From assembly GCA_964617875.1 (NCBI GenBank), contig CAZUAI010000083.1, positions 1-24,743 on the forward strand: a DNA stretch of 24,743 bases, written 5' to 3'. Source of the DNA: CAZMVY01 sp964617875. Its GTDB lineage: Bacteria > Planctomycetota > Phycisphaerae > UBA1845 > PWPN01. Every line of letters begins with the position of its first letter. Within the stretch, counting starts at the first letter, position 1. This document shows, piece by piece, positions 1 through 8,239 of the stretch. Both the position numbers and the translations under genes were made by a program. The notes under the pieces were generated by a model. The model saw only the letters and a program-made list of their open reading frames with translations. It was not told the DNA's origin and did not search any database.

Positions 1-1
1 C

Positions 2-31
2 CGCGGCAACGACTACGCGAGGAACTCATGA
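2..31 (+). CDS. Possible 3' end of an upstream gene (partial)
   Basis: The first bases can be read as the C-terminal tail RGNDYARNS followed by TGA at 29-31. Eight of the nine codons end in G or C, as in the real genes of this window. Another frame (tail LREELMKT, stop at 37-39) is also open but has poorer third-position GC. Only nine residues are visible, so no family can be named and the tail could be chance. Confidence 0.2.
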   Translation, partial: RGNDYARNS

Positions 32-330
32 AAACGTAACCGCCCGGCACTAAACGACTTGGGACGGCAGTGCCATTCGATCCTGACCCCCTCCTCTCGC
101 GCGCCATGGACGCCAAAAGGGGTTCAGAAACCCTCGCCGGACACCCTTGCCGGGATTGGCAACGCGACTTGTCCGTTCGAGGGGTGCGCCTTGTGGCGCG
201 AAGCCCCGGTCGAAGGCGACCTGGAGTCCTTCTTGTGTGCAGTGCGCGTTGAGGAAGTGTGTCCACAGTGGCTTCGTAGATATCATCTCGCGGAAAGTGA
301 TGCGAAAGCGCGAGGTCGTGGAAAAAGCTA

Positions 331-360
331 TTGACACGACCGGTATCACGTCGCTATACT
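331..360 (+). promoter_or_regulatory. Sigma-70-type promoter
   Basis: TTGACA at 331-336 and TATACT at 355-360 are separated by 18 bases, giving a perfect -35 box and a five-of-six -10 box. Transcription would start near 367, leaving about 465 bases before the prepilin start at 831. That is unusually long, so the promoter may serve an RNA or a structured leader. Confidence 0.55.
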
Positions 361-743
361 TGTGGTGAGGTTTCGGGTGATCGTTGCTGCGCCGGCGTTG
401 ATACGTTTGGTTGGCCGCGCGGCGGCTGGGGCGTTTGACCCGTACTCATACATTATTTCTGATAGATAAGGTCGCCCACACCCGTAAGCCTCCCCAAAAC
501 GTGCGGTTCCTGAGTTGCGAGGTCGCGCGTATTGGTTGCGCGGTGGCTGTGCATCGGGCCGTACCGTGTGTCGTTGTTCGTAACTAGCTGAAAGCAACCG
601 ATTTAAGATCGGCAAGTGTTTGCCGGTCGCGGTTGTGTTTGGTTCCTGTACCGCAGGTTGGCCTCGACCGGCGGGATCGCCGGAGCGGGCGGCGGGCGGT
701 GGCGAAACGGCCTCGGATGTTGGTGAAACAGCCATCATCGTTT

Positions 744-761
744 GCTCATAACGTTATGTGC
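744..761. promoter_or_regulatory. Palindrome upstream of prepilin gene, possible operator
   Basis: CATAACGTTATG at 747-758 is a perfect 12-base palindrome. It extends to 18 bases (744-761) with one mismatched pair. It lies about 70 bases before the prepilin start, a normal place for a dimeric regulator site. No regulator family can be assigned from the sequence. Confidence 0.3.
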
Positions 762-830
762 AGGTCGTTGCGCCTACCGGTCCCTTTGACCGCTCCGTGC
801 ACTGTGGCTTAAGGCCCAGGAGGTGTCATC

Positions 831-1727
831 ATGAGGCGCAAGGCATTTACCCTGATCGAGTTGCTTGTGGTGGTGGCGATCATCGCCCTGCTCATCAGCA
901 TCTTGCTGCCGAGCTTGGCGAGGGCTCGCGAGCTGTCGAAGCGGTCCGTGTGCGCGGCGAACCTCAAGGGTATCGGCACCGCGTGCGCGACGTACGCAAA
1001 CGACAGCGAGCAGGTCTATCCGATTCCGGGGGCGTCATCCACCAACCAGAGCGCGGGCATGTGTGCCACAGGCTTCAGCTATCTCGGCATCGGCAAGAAC
1101 CCGCCGGGCCGGACGGTTGTGACGCAGACGAATTCGCTGGTCGTCTCGACCTCGCGGTGTTTCTGGATGCTGATTCGCGACGGCGCGACCGCTCCGAAGC
1201 AGTTCATCTGCCCGAGTTCGGATCAGACGGCGAATCAGGACACCGACCCGATGCTGTACTACGACTTTTTGCAGGCTTCGGAACTCTCCTACGGCATTCA
1301 GGTGCCGTTCGGCGGGAACGGCAAGCCGACGACGGACCGCGACCCCCGCATGCCGTTGGCGGCGGATCGTGGCCCGTTCAGCCCGTCGTTGGAAAAGGCC
1401 ACGCCGGATACCTCGTCGGCGCAGACCCTCGAAACCGCTCTTCAGAGCTTGACCTCGGGCGACGTGCCGGATTCCTGGAAGCGTTTCAACTCGCCGAACC
1501 ACGGCGGGCAGGGTGACGGCGAGGGCGAGAACGTTCTGTACTCCGACTTCCACGTTGAGTTCGTGAAGAAGCCGATCGAGGGCATCGGTTACGACAACAT
1601 CTACACGCGTTGGGAGGCGGCGACAGGGTCTACCACGGAAGTCCAGCGCGTTCGTGGAAGGATGAGCCAGCCGTCGTGGGGTAATGCGGCTCCGTTCGGG
1701 GACAATGACTCCGTGATCTATCCGTAA
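831..1727 (+). CDS. Prepilin-type N-terminal cleavage/methylation domain protein (type II secretion/pseudopilin-like)
   Basis: A 298-residue protein with a class III prepilin leader. MRRKA precedes FTLIELLVV, with the conserved Glu at +5 and a hydrophobic helix to about residue 30, so a prepilin peptidase would cut before Phe6. The -1 residue is Ala rather than the usual Gly. The C-terminal part holds NVLYSDFHVEF, matching the N-V-L-x-x-D-x-H-V-x-F signature of the large planctomycete family of secreted pseudopilin-like proteins. These are abundant paralogues, thought to be inserted in the envelope or built into pseudopili; their individual roles are unknown. The start is fixed by a strong ribosome-binding site, AGGAGGT at 818-824, six bases before ATG. 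The gene stands alone between a long leader and a hairpin terminator. The family is certain; the specific function is not. Confidence 0.92.
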   Translation: MRRKAFTLIELLVVVAIIALLISILLPSLARARELSKRSVCAANLKGIGTACATYANDSEQVYPIPGASSTNQSAGMCATGFSYLGIGKNPPGRTVVTQTNSLVVSTSRCFWMLIRDGATAPKQFICPSSDQTANQDTDPMLYYDFLQASELSYGIQVPFGGNGKPTTDRDPRMPLAADRGPFSPSLEKATPDTSSAQTLETALQSLTSGDVPDSWKRFNSPNHGGQGDGEGENVLYSDFHVEFVKKPIEGIGYDNIYTRWEAATGSTTEVQRVRGRMSQPSWGNAAPFGDNDSVIYP

Positions 1728-1809
1728 CAGGAATGGGCTTGGTATAAGGAGATCGATCCCGCGAGAAGAAACTGGGCCGGCCAGCAGCCGGCGACTCAAC
1801 TGCCAAGGC

Positions 1810-1846
1810 AACCGGCGGTGGTCGAAGGGCCACCGCCGGTTCTTTG
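1810..1846 (+). terminator. Hairpin terminator after the prepilin gene
   Basis: A perfect 12-bp stem (AACCGGCGGTGG at 1810-1821, CCACCGCCGGTT at 1830-1841) encloses an eight-base loop and is followed by CTTTG. The stem is strong and the U-tract short. It lies 83 bases after the prepilin stop and 31 bases before the nuclease start, so it could also act as an attenuator for the next gene. Confidence 0.6.
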
Positions 1847-1871
1847 CGCTTCCCGCCGATCGAGCAACCAC

Positions 1872-2804
1872 ATGAAGACCGCGCGGATCGCTGGAACAGG
1901 GCTCTGCCTTCTACTCCTCGTGCCGGCCGTCGGCTTCGCGTGGGGGGAGGACGGGCACAGGATCATCGCCGGCATCGCGGACGTTCACCTGATGCCTCAG
2001 GCGAGAGATGCCGTTCGCTATTTTCTCGGCGACGATTCGCTGGCGGACGTCTCGACCTGGGCCGACGAGATCCGCAGCATCCCCGCCTATCGCTGGGCGG
2101 ACGTCCTCCACTACGTGAACCTGCCGCCCGGCACGGACGCATTCGACATGCAGCGCGACTGCCCAAGGGAGGGCTGCGTCGTATCGGCGGTGTTTCGGTA
2201 CGAGGACGTCCTGCGCCGGCGCCACGCCGAGACGGCGTTGCGTATCGAAGCCCTGAAGCTCGTCGTTCACTTCGTCGGCGACATTCATCAGCCGTTGCAC
2301 GTCTCCCGCACCGGCGACCGCGGGGGAAACGACATCCGGGTCACGTTCTTCGGCGAGCCGATGAACCTGCACGAGGTCTGGGACACGGCCCTGATCGCAC
2401 GGACCGGCAGGACGCGGGAGGATTATACACGCGAACTGCTGGTGCGCCTGGAGTCCGACGACACGCTCCGGCGCGAGGCTGAACGCATGGACCCCGCCGC
2501 GTGGGCGACGGAATCGCACCGGCTGGCGCTGGCGTACGCCTACGCCGTGCCGGAAGGGGGCCGTCTGGACCAGGCGTACTTCGAACGAAGCATCCCGATC
2601 GTGGATCACCAGTTGGCCGTGGCCGGCCTTCGGCTGGCGGCGGTGCTGAACGCGGTCTTCGAGGAGGAAACGTTCCCTCGCGCATCCAGACGCACGCACT
2701 CACGGCCCACGTCGCGGCCGTCGTCCCAGCCAACGTCGCAACACGGCGCGGGAAGCGGCGAAAGCCGGAATCAGAATAGCGGGGGAACCACAAAGCTTGA
2801 ATGA
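1872..2804 (+). CDS. Secreted S1/P1-type zinc nuclease
   Basis: A 310-residue exported enzyme of the S1/P1 nuclease family, which cleaves single-stranded DNA and RNA (and some phospholipids) using three zinc ions. A signal peptide (residues 1-23, ending GFA) leaves Trp24 as the mature N-terminus, and the family uses that N-terminal Trp as a zinc ligand. All nine expected ligands are visible: W24, H29 (GEDGHR), D65 (STWADE), H80 (LHYVNLP), H133, D137 and H143 (HFVGDIHQPLH), and H167 and D171 (NLHEVWD). Their spacing is close to that of P1 nuclease. The last 40 or so residues are a low-complexity Ser/Thr/Pro/Arg/Gln tail beyond the catalytic domain. I chose ATG at 1872 because it gives a proper signal peptide; an in-frame ATG at 1818 lies inside the hairpin before it. 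Probably used for nucleic-acid scavenging. Confidence 0.93.
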   Translation: MKTARIAGTGLCLLLLVPAVGFAWGEDGHRIIAGIADVHLMPQARDAVRYFLGDDSLADVSTWADEIRSIPAYRWADVLHYVNLPPGTDAFDMQRDCPREGCVVSAVFRYEDVLRRRHAETALRIEALKLVVHFVGDIHQPLHVSRTGDRGGNDIRVTFFGEPMNLHEVWDTALIARTGRTREDYTRELLVRLESDDTLRREAERMDPAAWATESHRLALAYAYAVPEGGRLDQAYFERSIPIVDHQLAVAGLRLAAVLNAVFEEETFPRASRRTHSRPTSRPSSQPTSQHGAGSGESRNQNSGGTTKLE

Positions 2805-2877
2805 CAGGCGCCCGGCGCTGCTCGGTTGCGTCGAGGGCTCACGGCCCACCATCCACTCAGCATGGAGCCCCTGGCAC

Positions 2878-5085
2878 TCAGCACTCCCGACCGGGTTCCT
2901 CGTGCATCCACCGCTTCAGGAGCGGGGCAAGCGCCAGGCAGATGAGCGCGGACACGACGGCGGCGATCGCGATCTGGCCGAAGACGCCGCCGTAGAGCTG
3001 GACCGTCTCCGTCGGCGGGGGGATCGCCGTGCCGCCGCCCTCGCCTTCGTGCTTCACGCCCGTGAACTGCGAGATAATCGCCGCCAGGTACTGCGAGTAC
3101 GCGGTGGCGAGCAGCCAGGTGCCCATGACCGTGCTGACGAGCTGCCGCGGGGAGAGCCGGGTCACCATCGACAGGCCCACCGGCGAGAGGCAGAGTTCGC
3201 CCGTCGTCTGGAGCAGGTATCCGAGGTACAGCCACGAGAGAGCCACCATGCCGCGATCGTTGGAAACGCGGGCGCCGTACCAGAACACCGCGAAGCCGAG
3301 GCCGAGCTGCAGCAGCCCCAGCGAGAACTTGACCGGCGTGCTCGGCTCCCAGCCCCGTTTGCCGAGGAAGCCCCACAGCGCGGTGAACAGCAGGCCGAAC
3401 AGCAGGATGAAGATCGGGTTGACCGACTGAAACGTGCTGGCCGGGATCTCTTCGACCCGCTTGCCGACGCCCATGCCGATGTTGCTCTCCGTCACCTGCC
3501 AGGGGATGGTGAAGCCGGGCCTGTCCTTGTTCTTCTCGCGCAGTTCATCGAGGACATTCAGCGTGAAAAGCTGCCCGCCGTTGCGATGGCCGAGCTGCTC
3601 CTGGGTCGGCTGGATTTCGATCGTCCGGCCGACGTGTTCGTGCGTGATGTGGTACTCCTCGAAGACCCGGTCCACGTTGCGGTCCGTGAAGTTGTTCACG
3701 GAGCTGCCGGCCTGCTCGAAAAACGCCCAGAACAGCATCGAGAAAAACGTGAGGATCAGCACGACGTACAGTCGCTGGCGCGGGACCCGGTCGAGGCGAA
3801 ACAGCTCAAAACCCAGGTAGGCGGCGGCCCCGAGGCCCGCCAGCAGGAGCACCAGCCCGGCGGGCCGGCTCATCTCCTTCACGAAGACCGCGAGGATCTG
3901 CACGAACGCATGCGGGCTGGCAGCGAGCGTTTCGGCGTATTCGCCGGGGATCAGCGTCATCGGGCGCCGGTCGTGCGTGAAGAACGCGAACCCGGAAACG
4001 AGGAGCACGAACAGGACCAGCGCCGCCACGGTGCCCACGTACACCGCCGACTCGGCGCTCAGGGGCCCCAGCACGGGCCGGCGCAGCCGCTCCAGGTCGG
4101 GCGGCGCCCCCGTTTCCTTGGGCAGCCCGCCGCGGCCGAGGGCCGTCCAGGCGACGAGGGCCGCGACCAGCAGCGAGATGCCGACGAACACGTTGACCGC
4201 GGTCGATGACGGGTTGTCCGGGTGGAATCGGAAGAGCACGACCGCCGCGGCAACGGCGCCGGCCATGATGACGGTTCGCGCAAGGTACGTGCTCGGCAGC
4301 GACTCGCGGAGCCGGCCGCGCCCGAGTTCGCGGAAGGTCCACCAGCCCGCCAGCGCCAGGGCCGCGAGCAGGGCGTGGTTCGCGTGGCCGACCCAGGCGG
4401 AGACCAGCGGATGCCCGGCGGACGCCGCGGGAAGGACGAAGATGTTGACCGCCGCCACCAGCGCGAGCAGGAACATCGAGACCTGCGAGACGAGCGAGGG
4501 GGCCACGAACACCGCGATTCCCACGAGCATTCCGATCGTCGCGAGGCCGAAGCCCTTATGCCAGCCGAACGTCTCGCCGATGTAGCCGCACAGCAGGGGG
4601 GACATCGCCGCCCCGAGGTTGATGCCCATGTAGAAGATGGTGAAGCCGCCGTCGCGCCGCGGGCTGCCCTGCGGGTAGAGCGAGCCGACGATCGTGGAGA
4701 TGTTCGGCTTGAAGAATCCGTTGCCGCAGATCAGCAGGGCGAGGGCACTGAAGAAGCCGAGCCGCGTCTGCACCGTCATCATCAGGTGTCCGGCGGCCAT
4801 CAGGAGCCCGCCCAGCACGACCGCGCGCCGGGCGCCCAGCAGTCTGTCGGCCAGCATTCCCCCGAAGAAGGGCGCCATGTAGACCAGTGCGGTGTACGAG
4901 CCGTACACGGCGTAGGCGTCGCCATCCCCGTAGCCGAGGAAGCCCTTCAGCATGTAGAAGACCAGGAGCGCCCGCATCCCGTAGTACGAGAAGCGCTCCC
5001 ACATCTCGGCGAAAAACAGCGTGAAGAGCCCCGTCGGGTGCCCGAAGAGCGTCCGGCCCTGCGTTTCGACCCCGTTGACAGCCAT
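2878..5085 (-). CDS. POT/PTR-family proton-dependent oligopeptide transporter
   Basis: A 735-residue inner-membrane transporter that should import di- and tripeptides with protons. The family motif ExxERFxYYG is complete at residues 27-36 (EMWERFSYYG), followed by many hydrophobic helices. The protein is much longer than typical bacterial POTs (about 500 residues). Part of the excess is extra helices in the middle. Part is a hydrophilic insert of about 60 residues between FTDRNVDR and IPASTFQSVNPIF, two segments that are normally close together. ATG at 5085 is preferred because AAGGAG lies seven bases upstream; an ATG at 5106 overlaps that site. It begins 27 bases after the S46 peptidase gene, so the two are almost surely co-transcribed. 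Substrate is inferred from family and neighbour. Confidence 0.93.
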   Translation of the reverse strand: MAVNGVETQGRTLFGHPTGLFTLFFAEMWERFSYYGMRALLVFYMLKGFLGYGDGDAYAVYGSYTALVYMAPFFGGMLADRLLGARRAVVLGGLLMAAGHLMMTVQTRLGFFSALALLICGNGFFKPNISTIVGSLYPQGSPRRDGGFTIFYMGINLGAAMSPLLCGYIGETFGWHKGFGLATIGMLVGIAVFVAPSLVSQVSMFLLALVAAVNIFVLPAASAGHPLVSAWVGHANHALLAALALAGWWTFRELGRGRLRESLPSTYLARTVIMAGAVAAAVVLFRFHPDNPSSTAVNVFVGISLLVAALVAWTALGRGGLPKETGAPPDLERLRRPVLGPLSAESAVYVGTVAALVLFVLLVSGFAFFTHDRRPMTLIPGEYAETLAASPHAFVQILAVFVKEMSRPAGLVLLLAGLGAAAYLGFELFRLDRVPRQRLYVVLILTFFSMLFWAFFEQAGSSVNNFTDRNVDRVFEEYHITHEHVGRTIEIQPTQEQLGHRNGGQLFTLNVLDELREKNKDRPGFTIPWQVTESNIGMGVGKRVEEIPASTFQSVNPIFILLFGLLFTALWGFLGKRGWEPSTPVKFSLGLLQLGLGFAVFWYGARVSNDRGMVALSWLYLGYLLQTTGELCLSPVGLSMVTRLSPRQLVSTVMGTWLLATAYSQYLAAIISQFTGVKHEGEGGGTAIPPPTETVQLYGGVFGQIAIAAVVSALICLALAPLLKRWMHEEPGREC

Positions 5086-5112
5086 CCGATCACTCCTTCG
5101 GCGCACGGCCCG

Positions 5113-7161
5113 CTAGTCGCGGGTCAGCTCGTCCGCCAGCTCGCCGGCATCGTACACCTTGCGAAGGGCCTCGACGATCGCCCTCGCATCGACGGCCAGA
5201 GCGCGGCCCTGGCGGTCATCATACGCGAGATCCCACACGAGCGATTGCAGGTTCCCGTCGAAGATCAGCCCGGCGACTTCGCCCTGGCGGTTCACGGCCG
5301 GGCTGCCGCTGTTGCCGCCGATGATGTCGGCGGTAAGGACGAAGTTGAGCGGCGTATTCAGATCGAGACGATCGCGGCGGTCGAGCCACCGCTGCGGCAG
5401 ATCGAACGGGGCACGCGGGCCGCGCTCGCGCCATCGCTCGTACAGTCCGGCGAACGTCGTGAACGGCGGTACGGCGCGGCCGTCCTCCTCGTAGCCGCGG
5501 ACCGTGCCGAACGCCAGACGCAGCGTGCCGGTTGCGTCGGGGTAGAGGCGTTCGCCGAACAGCGCGAACTGCGCCGCCGCGATCTTCGCGTAGTTCTCCC
5601 GCTCGACGCCCTCGACCTCGTCCTCGTATCGCTTCCGCAGGGCGCGGGCCTCGGGATCGAGCGCGGCGGCGAGGCGGATCATCGGGTCCGTGGACGCCTC
5701 GATCGCGCTCTTGCCTTCCTTCGCGAGCCGCCTGCGCGTGTCGATGTCCTTCAGCGTGCAGCCGCGCACGAGCTGCTCGGCGCGGGCCTGCGGCGGCAGG
5801 CCGTCGAGCGCCTTGACGAAGACCGGGTCGTCGCCGCCGAACTGCTCGGCCAGCAGCGACAGGCCGCTGAGCACGCCGTTGATCTCCAGCGCGTCGTGGA
5901 TCGGGGCGGGCGAGTACAACTGCAGGTAGAGGGAGTCCAGCTCCGAGTCGCGGAACTCGCGCAGCCGGTCGGGCGAGGGCTTCGGCAGTTCGTCGGCGAG
6001 CCGCACGAGCGTCTGCGCCATCTCGAAGAGCATCGAACGGAAGGGGCGGCCCTCCCGCAGCGTGTACCGGCGAGGGAAGAACGTCCGGTAGGCCCGCTCG
6101 GCCGCGGCGATCCGCTCCCACGGCTCCGCCGACGGCGCGCCGGAGCGCAGCTTCGCCTCGGCCTGCTCCTTTCGCCGCATGAACTCCGGGGCCAGCATCG
6201 CCTCGTGGATGCCGGTGAACGCCTTGCGCAGGTTCTGCACCTCCCCGTAGTCGTTCTGCCCGATGCGTTCGTGCTCGGCGCCGCGGCCGCAGAACCCGGC
6301 GAGCTGCACCTCGCGCCGCCAGAGCCGGCCCAGCGCGGCGGGCATCTCCACGTCGCGGAGGAACTTCAGATGGTCCACGGTCAGCAGCCGCTGCGTCCTT
6401 GCCGGATGGCCGGGCACGAAGAGCAGGTCGCCGTCGGCGGCGCCCCGGCGGCTCCATCGCAACCAGTGTTCCGGCCGGAGCGGCTTGCCGTCCTCGTAGA
6501 TGCGGAAGAAGCAGCAGTCGAGATCGAAACGGGGGAACTCGAAGTTGTCCGTGTCGCCGCCGAAGAAGCCGATGGACTTCTCCGGCGCGAACACGAGGCG
6601 CACGTCCGCGTACCGGCGGTAGCGGTAGAGGTGGTAGCGCGCCCCGTGCCACAGCGTCACGACCTCGCTGTCCAGGTGCGTGGCGTCCTTCGATTCCTGC
6701 TCGATGCGGGTCATCGCCTTCCGCCGTGCCTCGTATGCGGCGGCCGGCGGCGTGTCGGGTGTGGCGGCGGCGTTCACACGATCCGTGACATCCTCGATCG
6801 ACCAGAGGATCTGCACCTCCAGGTCCGGGCACTTGAGTTCCTCGCCGCGCGTGCGGGCGTAGAAGCCGTCTCGCACCAGGTCGCGCCGGGGCGTGCTCAG
6901 CTTGAGGAGCTGGTCCACGCCCACGTGGTGGTTGGTCATCACGAGTCCGTCCGCCGAGACCACGGATCCGGACGCGCCCATGCGGACGCACGACTTCTGG
7001 ATGTGCTCGAGCCAGGCCGGCGACGCATCGAAGCCGTACTTCGCCCTCAGCGCCTCGACCGGGGGCTTGGTGAGCAGCCACATGCCCTCATCCGCCCGCA
7101 CAGGGCCGATCGGCGTCAGAACGGCTACAACGGCAACGAACCACCTGCAGTGTCCGGCCAT
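5113..7161 (-). CDS. S46-family dipeptidyl-peptidase (DPP7/DPP11-like)
   Basis: A 682-residue exported serine peptidase of family S46, which removes dipeptides from the N-terminus of peptides in the periplasm. The signal peptide is residues 1-23 (ending PVRA). The chymotrypsin-like triad is visible: His79 in TNHHVG, the Asp of GGDTDN (203-205) and Ser618 in GGNSGSP. In the characterised Porphyromonas enzymes the residue 18 positions after the catalytic Ser sets P1 preference: Arg in the acidic-specific DPP11, Gly in the broader, hydrophobic-preferring DPP7. Here it is Gly636 (FDGN), so a DPP7-type preference is inferred. GGGAG lies seven bases before ATG, and a likely promoter is at 7230-7259. 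First gene of an operon with the POT peptide transporter. Confidence 0.94.
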   Translation of the reverse strand: MAGHCRWFVAVVAVLTPIGPVRADEGMWLLTKPPVEALRAKYGFDASPAWLEHIQKSCVRMGASGSVVSADGLVMTNHHVGVDQLLKLSTPRRDLVRDGFYARTRGEELKCPDLEVQILWSIEDVTDRVNAAATPDTPPAAAYEARRKAMTRIEQESKDATHLDSEVVTLWHGARYHLYRYRRYADVRLVFAPEKSIGFFGGDTDNFEFPRFDLDCCFFRIYEDGKPLRPEHWLRWSRRGAADGDLLFVPGHPARTQRLLTVDHLKFLRDVEMPAALGRLWRREVQLAGFCGRGAEHERIGQNDYGEVQNLRKAFTGIHEAMLAPEFMRRKEQAEAKLRSGAPSAEPWERIAAAERAYRTFFPRRYTLREGRPFRSMLFEMAQTLVRLADELPKPSPDRLREFRDSELDSLYLQLYSPAPIHDALEINGVLSGLSLLAEQFGGDDPVFVKALDGLPPQARAEQLVRGCTLKDIDTRRRLAKEGKSAIEASTDPMIRLAAALDPEARALRKRYEDEVEGVERENYAKIAAAQFALFGERLYPDATGTLRLAFGTVRGYEEDGRAVPPFTTFAGLYERWRERGPRAPFDLPQRWLDRRDRLDLNTPLNFVLTADIIGGNSGSPAVNRQGEVAGLIFDGNLQSLVWDLAYDDRQGRALAVDARAIVEALRKVYDAGELADELTRD

Positions 7162-7229
7162 GCGACGGCTCCCGTGCTGTGCGCCGCTCTCTGCCGCGGG
7201 TCATGCGGCAGCGGCGGCGCCCCGCCGAG

Positions 7230-7259
7230 ACTCTACCGGCTCGCCGGATTGCCCGTCAA
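7230..7259 (-). promoter_or_regulatory. Promoter for the peptidase-transporter operon
   Basis: Read on the minus strand, TTGACG (7259-7254) and TAGAGT (7235-7230) are 18 bases apart. Transcription would begin near 7223, giving a leader of about 60 bases before the S46 start. The -35 box is good and the -10 box moderate. Confidence 0.4.
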
Positions 7260-7333
7260 AACCGTTTGCCGGCCCCGCGCGGAGCACCAGGATTCGCATT
7301 GCCTGAACGACCGGGGCCTGCCCTGCAGCATGA

Positions 7334-7529
7334 AACCGCGTCGGCGTCCCCGACACCGATGAATCGCATACGGCCCTCTGGGGCATGGTCGAGGGGATGT
7401 TCGGCCGCCGAGGCCGCCGTCCTCATGGGACGCACCGAGCGGGCGATCCACGACCTCTGCTACAAGGCCAAGCAACGCCTCCGCGAGATCCTCCGCAGCC
7501 GCTCGCGATTCCCTGGCAGTGCGGATTGA
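7334..7529 (+). pseudogene. Frameshifted remnant of an ECF-type sigma factor (region 4 only)
   Basis: The 3' part reads SAAEAAVLMGRTERAIHDL then CYKAKQRLREIL, a typical sigma region-4 helix-turn-helix ending in the RLRE helix. In that frame the preceding residues make no sense. In the next frame the bases just before read DESHTALWGMVEGM, the acidic linker and helix expected immediately upstream of region 4. Removing one T of the TT at 7400-7401 joins the two frames as VEGM-SAAEAA. No region 2 can be found upstream, where a stop lies at 7331-7333. I read it as a decayed, truncated gene. An intact 56-residue frame (ATG at 7359) could still make a small helix-turn-helix peptide. It ends directly against the convergent lipoprotein gene. 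Confidence 0.6.
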
Positions 7530-8219
7530 TCAATACCGGGCGCTCTTCACGAAGGCGTCGAACTGAGCTTCCTGTTCGCCGATCGTCTTCGCCGGGCCCG
7601 TCATTTTCACGAACCACGGGCCGTCGGGCGTGTCGAGGATCGCCGCGAACATGCGGTAGTTCGGGCGGCCGTCGTATGTGCCGCTGATGCTCAGCACCGT
7701 CACCGGCATGCCGGCGACCTCGAACGTGGTCACCCTGGATGCGTCCTTCGACGGACGGCCGTCGGGCTGCGAGAACTGCGAGATCCAGCGGTCGATGTTC
7801 ATCTGCGTCCGCCCGCGCATGCTGGGGAAGGTCGAAACGGCGACCAGGCCGTCTTCCTCATCGCCCGCGGCCCGCGGGATACGGTACTGCGCCACCCGCA
7901 TCGACGCCGGGGGCTCCTCCTTCCAGCCCGCGGGAGCCGTGAACTTCATCACGCGGCCCGGGGTGGGTGTCGGCGGCATCGACTCGCCGCCGATCGGCGC
8001 ATGCCCCGGCGGCATCATCATGCCGGAGTGAGGATCGATCCGCACCGGCGTGGTCGCATCCGGCACGGCGGGCCGGCTTGCCGTCACGGCCGGTGCCGAA
8101 CTCGCCGTGCCCGCCTGCGGCTTCGGCGGCGGCGTATCGTACGACTCGTCGCGGCAGCCTGCCCACGTCATCGTCGCGAGCAGCACCAGAGTGCAGGCAC
8201 AGAACCTTCGAATGTCCAT
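7530..8219 (-). CDS. Lipoprotein of unknown function
   Basis: A 229-residue exported protein. RR at the N-terminus is followed by a hydrophobic stretch and the lipobox WAGC (Cys22), so it should be lipidated. Next comes a Pro/Ala/Thr-rich linker with a Met- and His-containing patch (PHSGMMMPPGHAP), and then a compact domain of about 150 residues with GWKEEPP, AQYRIP, YRMFAAILD and GPWFVKMTGP. I recognise no characterised family; a role in the envelope is all that follows. ATG at 8219 is chosen because GGAG lies nine bases before it. The alternative ATG at 8243 overlaps the stop of the MFS gene as ATGA and would add eight residues. Either way the two genes are coupled, and its partner is probably the transporter. 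Confidence 0.75.
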   Translation of the reverse strand: MDIRRFCACTLVLLATMTWAGCRDESYDTPPPKPQAGTASSAPAVTASRPAVPDATTPVRIDPHSGMMMPPGHAPIGGESMPPTPTPGRVMKFTAPAGWKEEPPASMRVAQYRIPRAAGDEEDGLVAVSTFPSMRGRTQMNIDRWISQFSQPDGRPSKDASRVTTFEVAGMPVTVLSISGTYDGRPNYRMFAAILDTPDGPWFVKMTGPAKTIGEQEAQFDAFVKSARY

Positions 8220-8239
8220 GATTCGCTTCTCCGTCTGCT

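Larger units (their letters stand above)
32..830. other. Long intergenic region, no convincing gene
   Basis: About 800 bases with no reading frame that looks coding: the open frames on both strands are short, low in third-position GC, and match no family I recognise. It is less GC-rich than its neighbours. It holds a near-consensus promoter (331-360), a hairpin at 181-207 (GGGGTGCGCC, loop TTGT, GGCGCG then CCCC), a hairpin at 608-627 (ATCGGCAA, loop GTGT, TTGCCGGT) and a palindrome at 744-761. It could be a long structured leader for the prepilin gene, or it could hold a non-coding RNA. I recognise no known RNA family. Confidence 0.5.

Noticed and set aside
346..738. A 130-codon open frame on the minus strand in the leader region.
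   Set aside because: No ribosome-binding site, no domain, low-complexity composition, and it lies opposite a good plus-strand promoter.
4222..7362. A 1046-codon open frame on the plus strand.
   Set aside because: It lies antisense to the POT and S46 genes, both of which have full motif sets. Its translation is Arg/Glu/His/Gln-rich with no recognisable domain, a by-product of GC-rich codon use.
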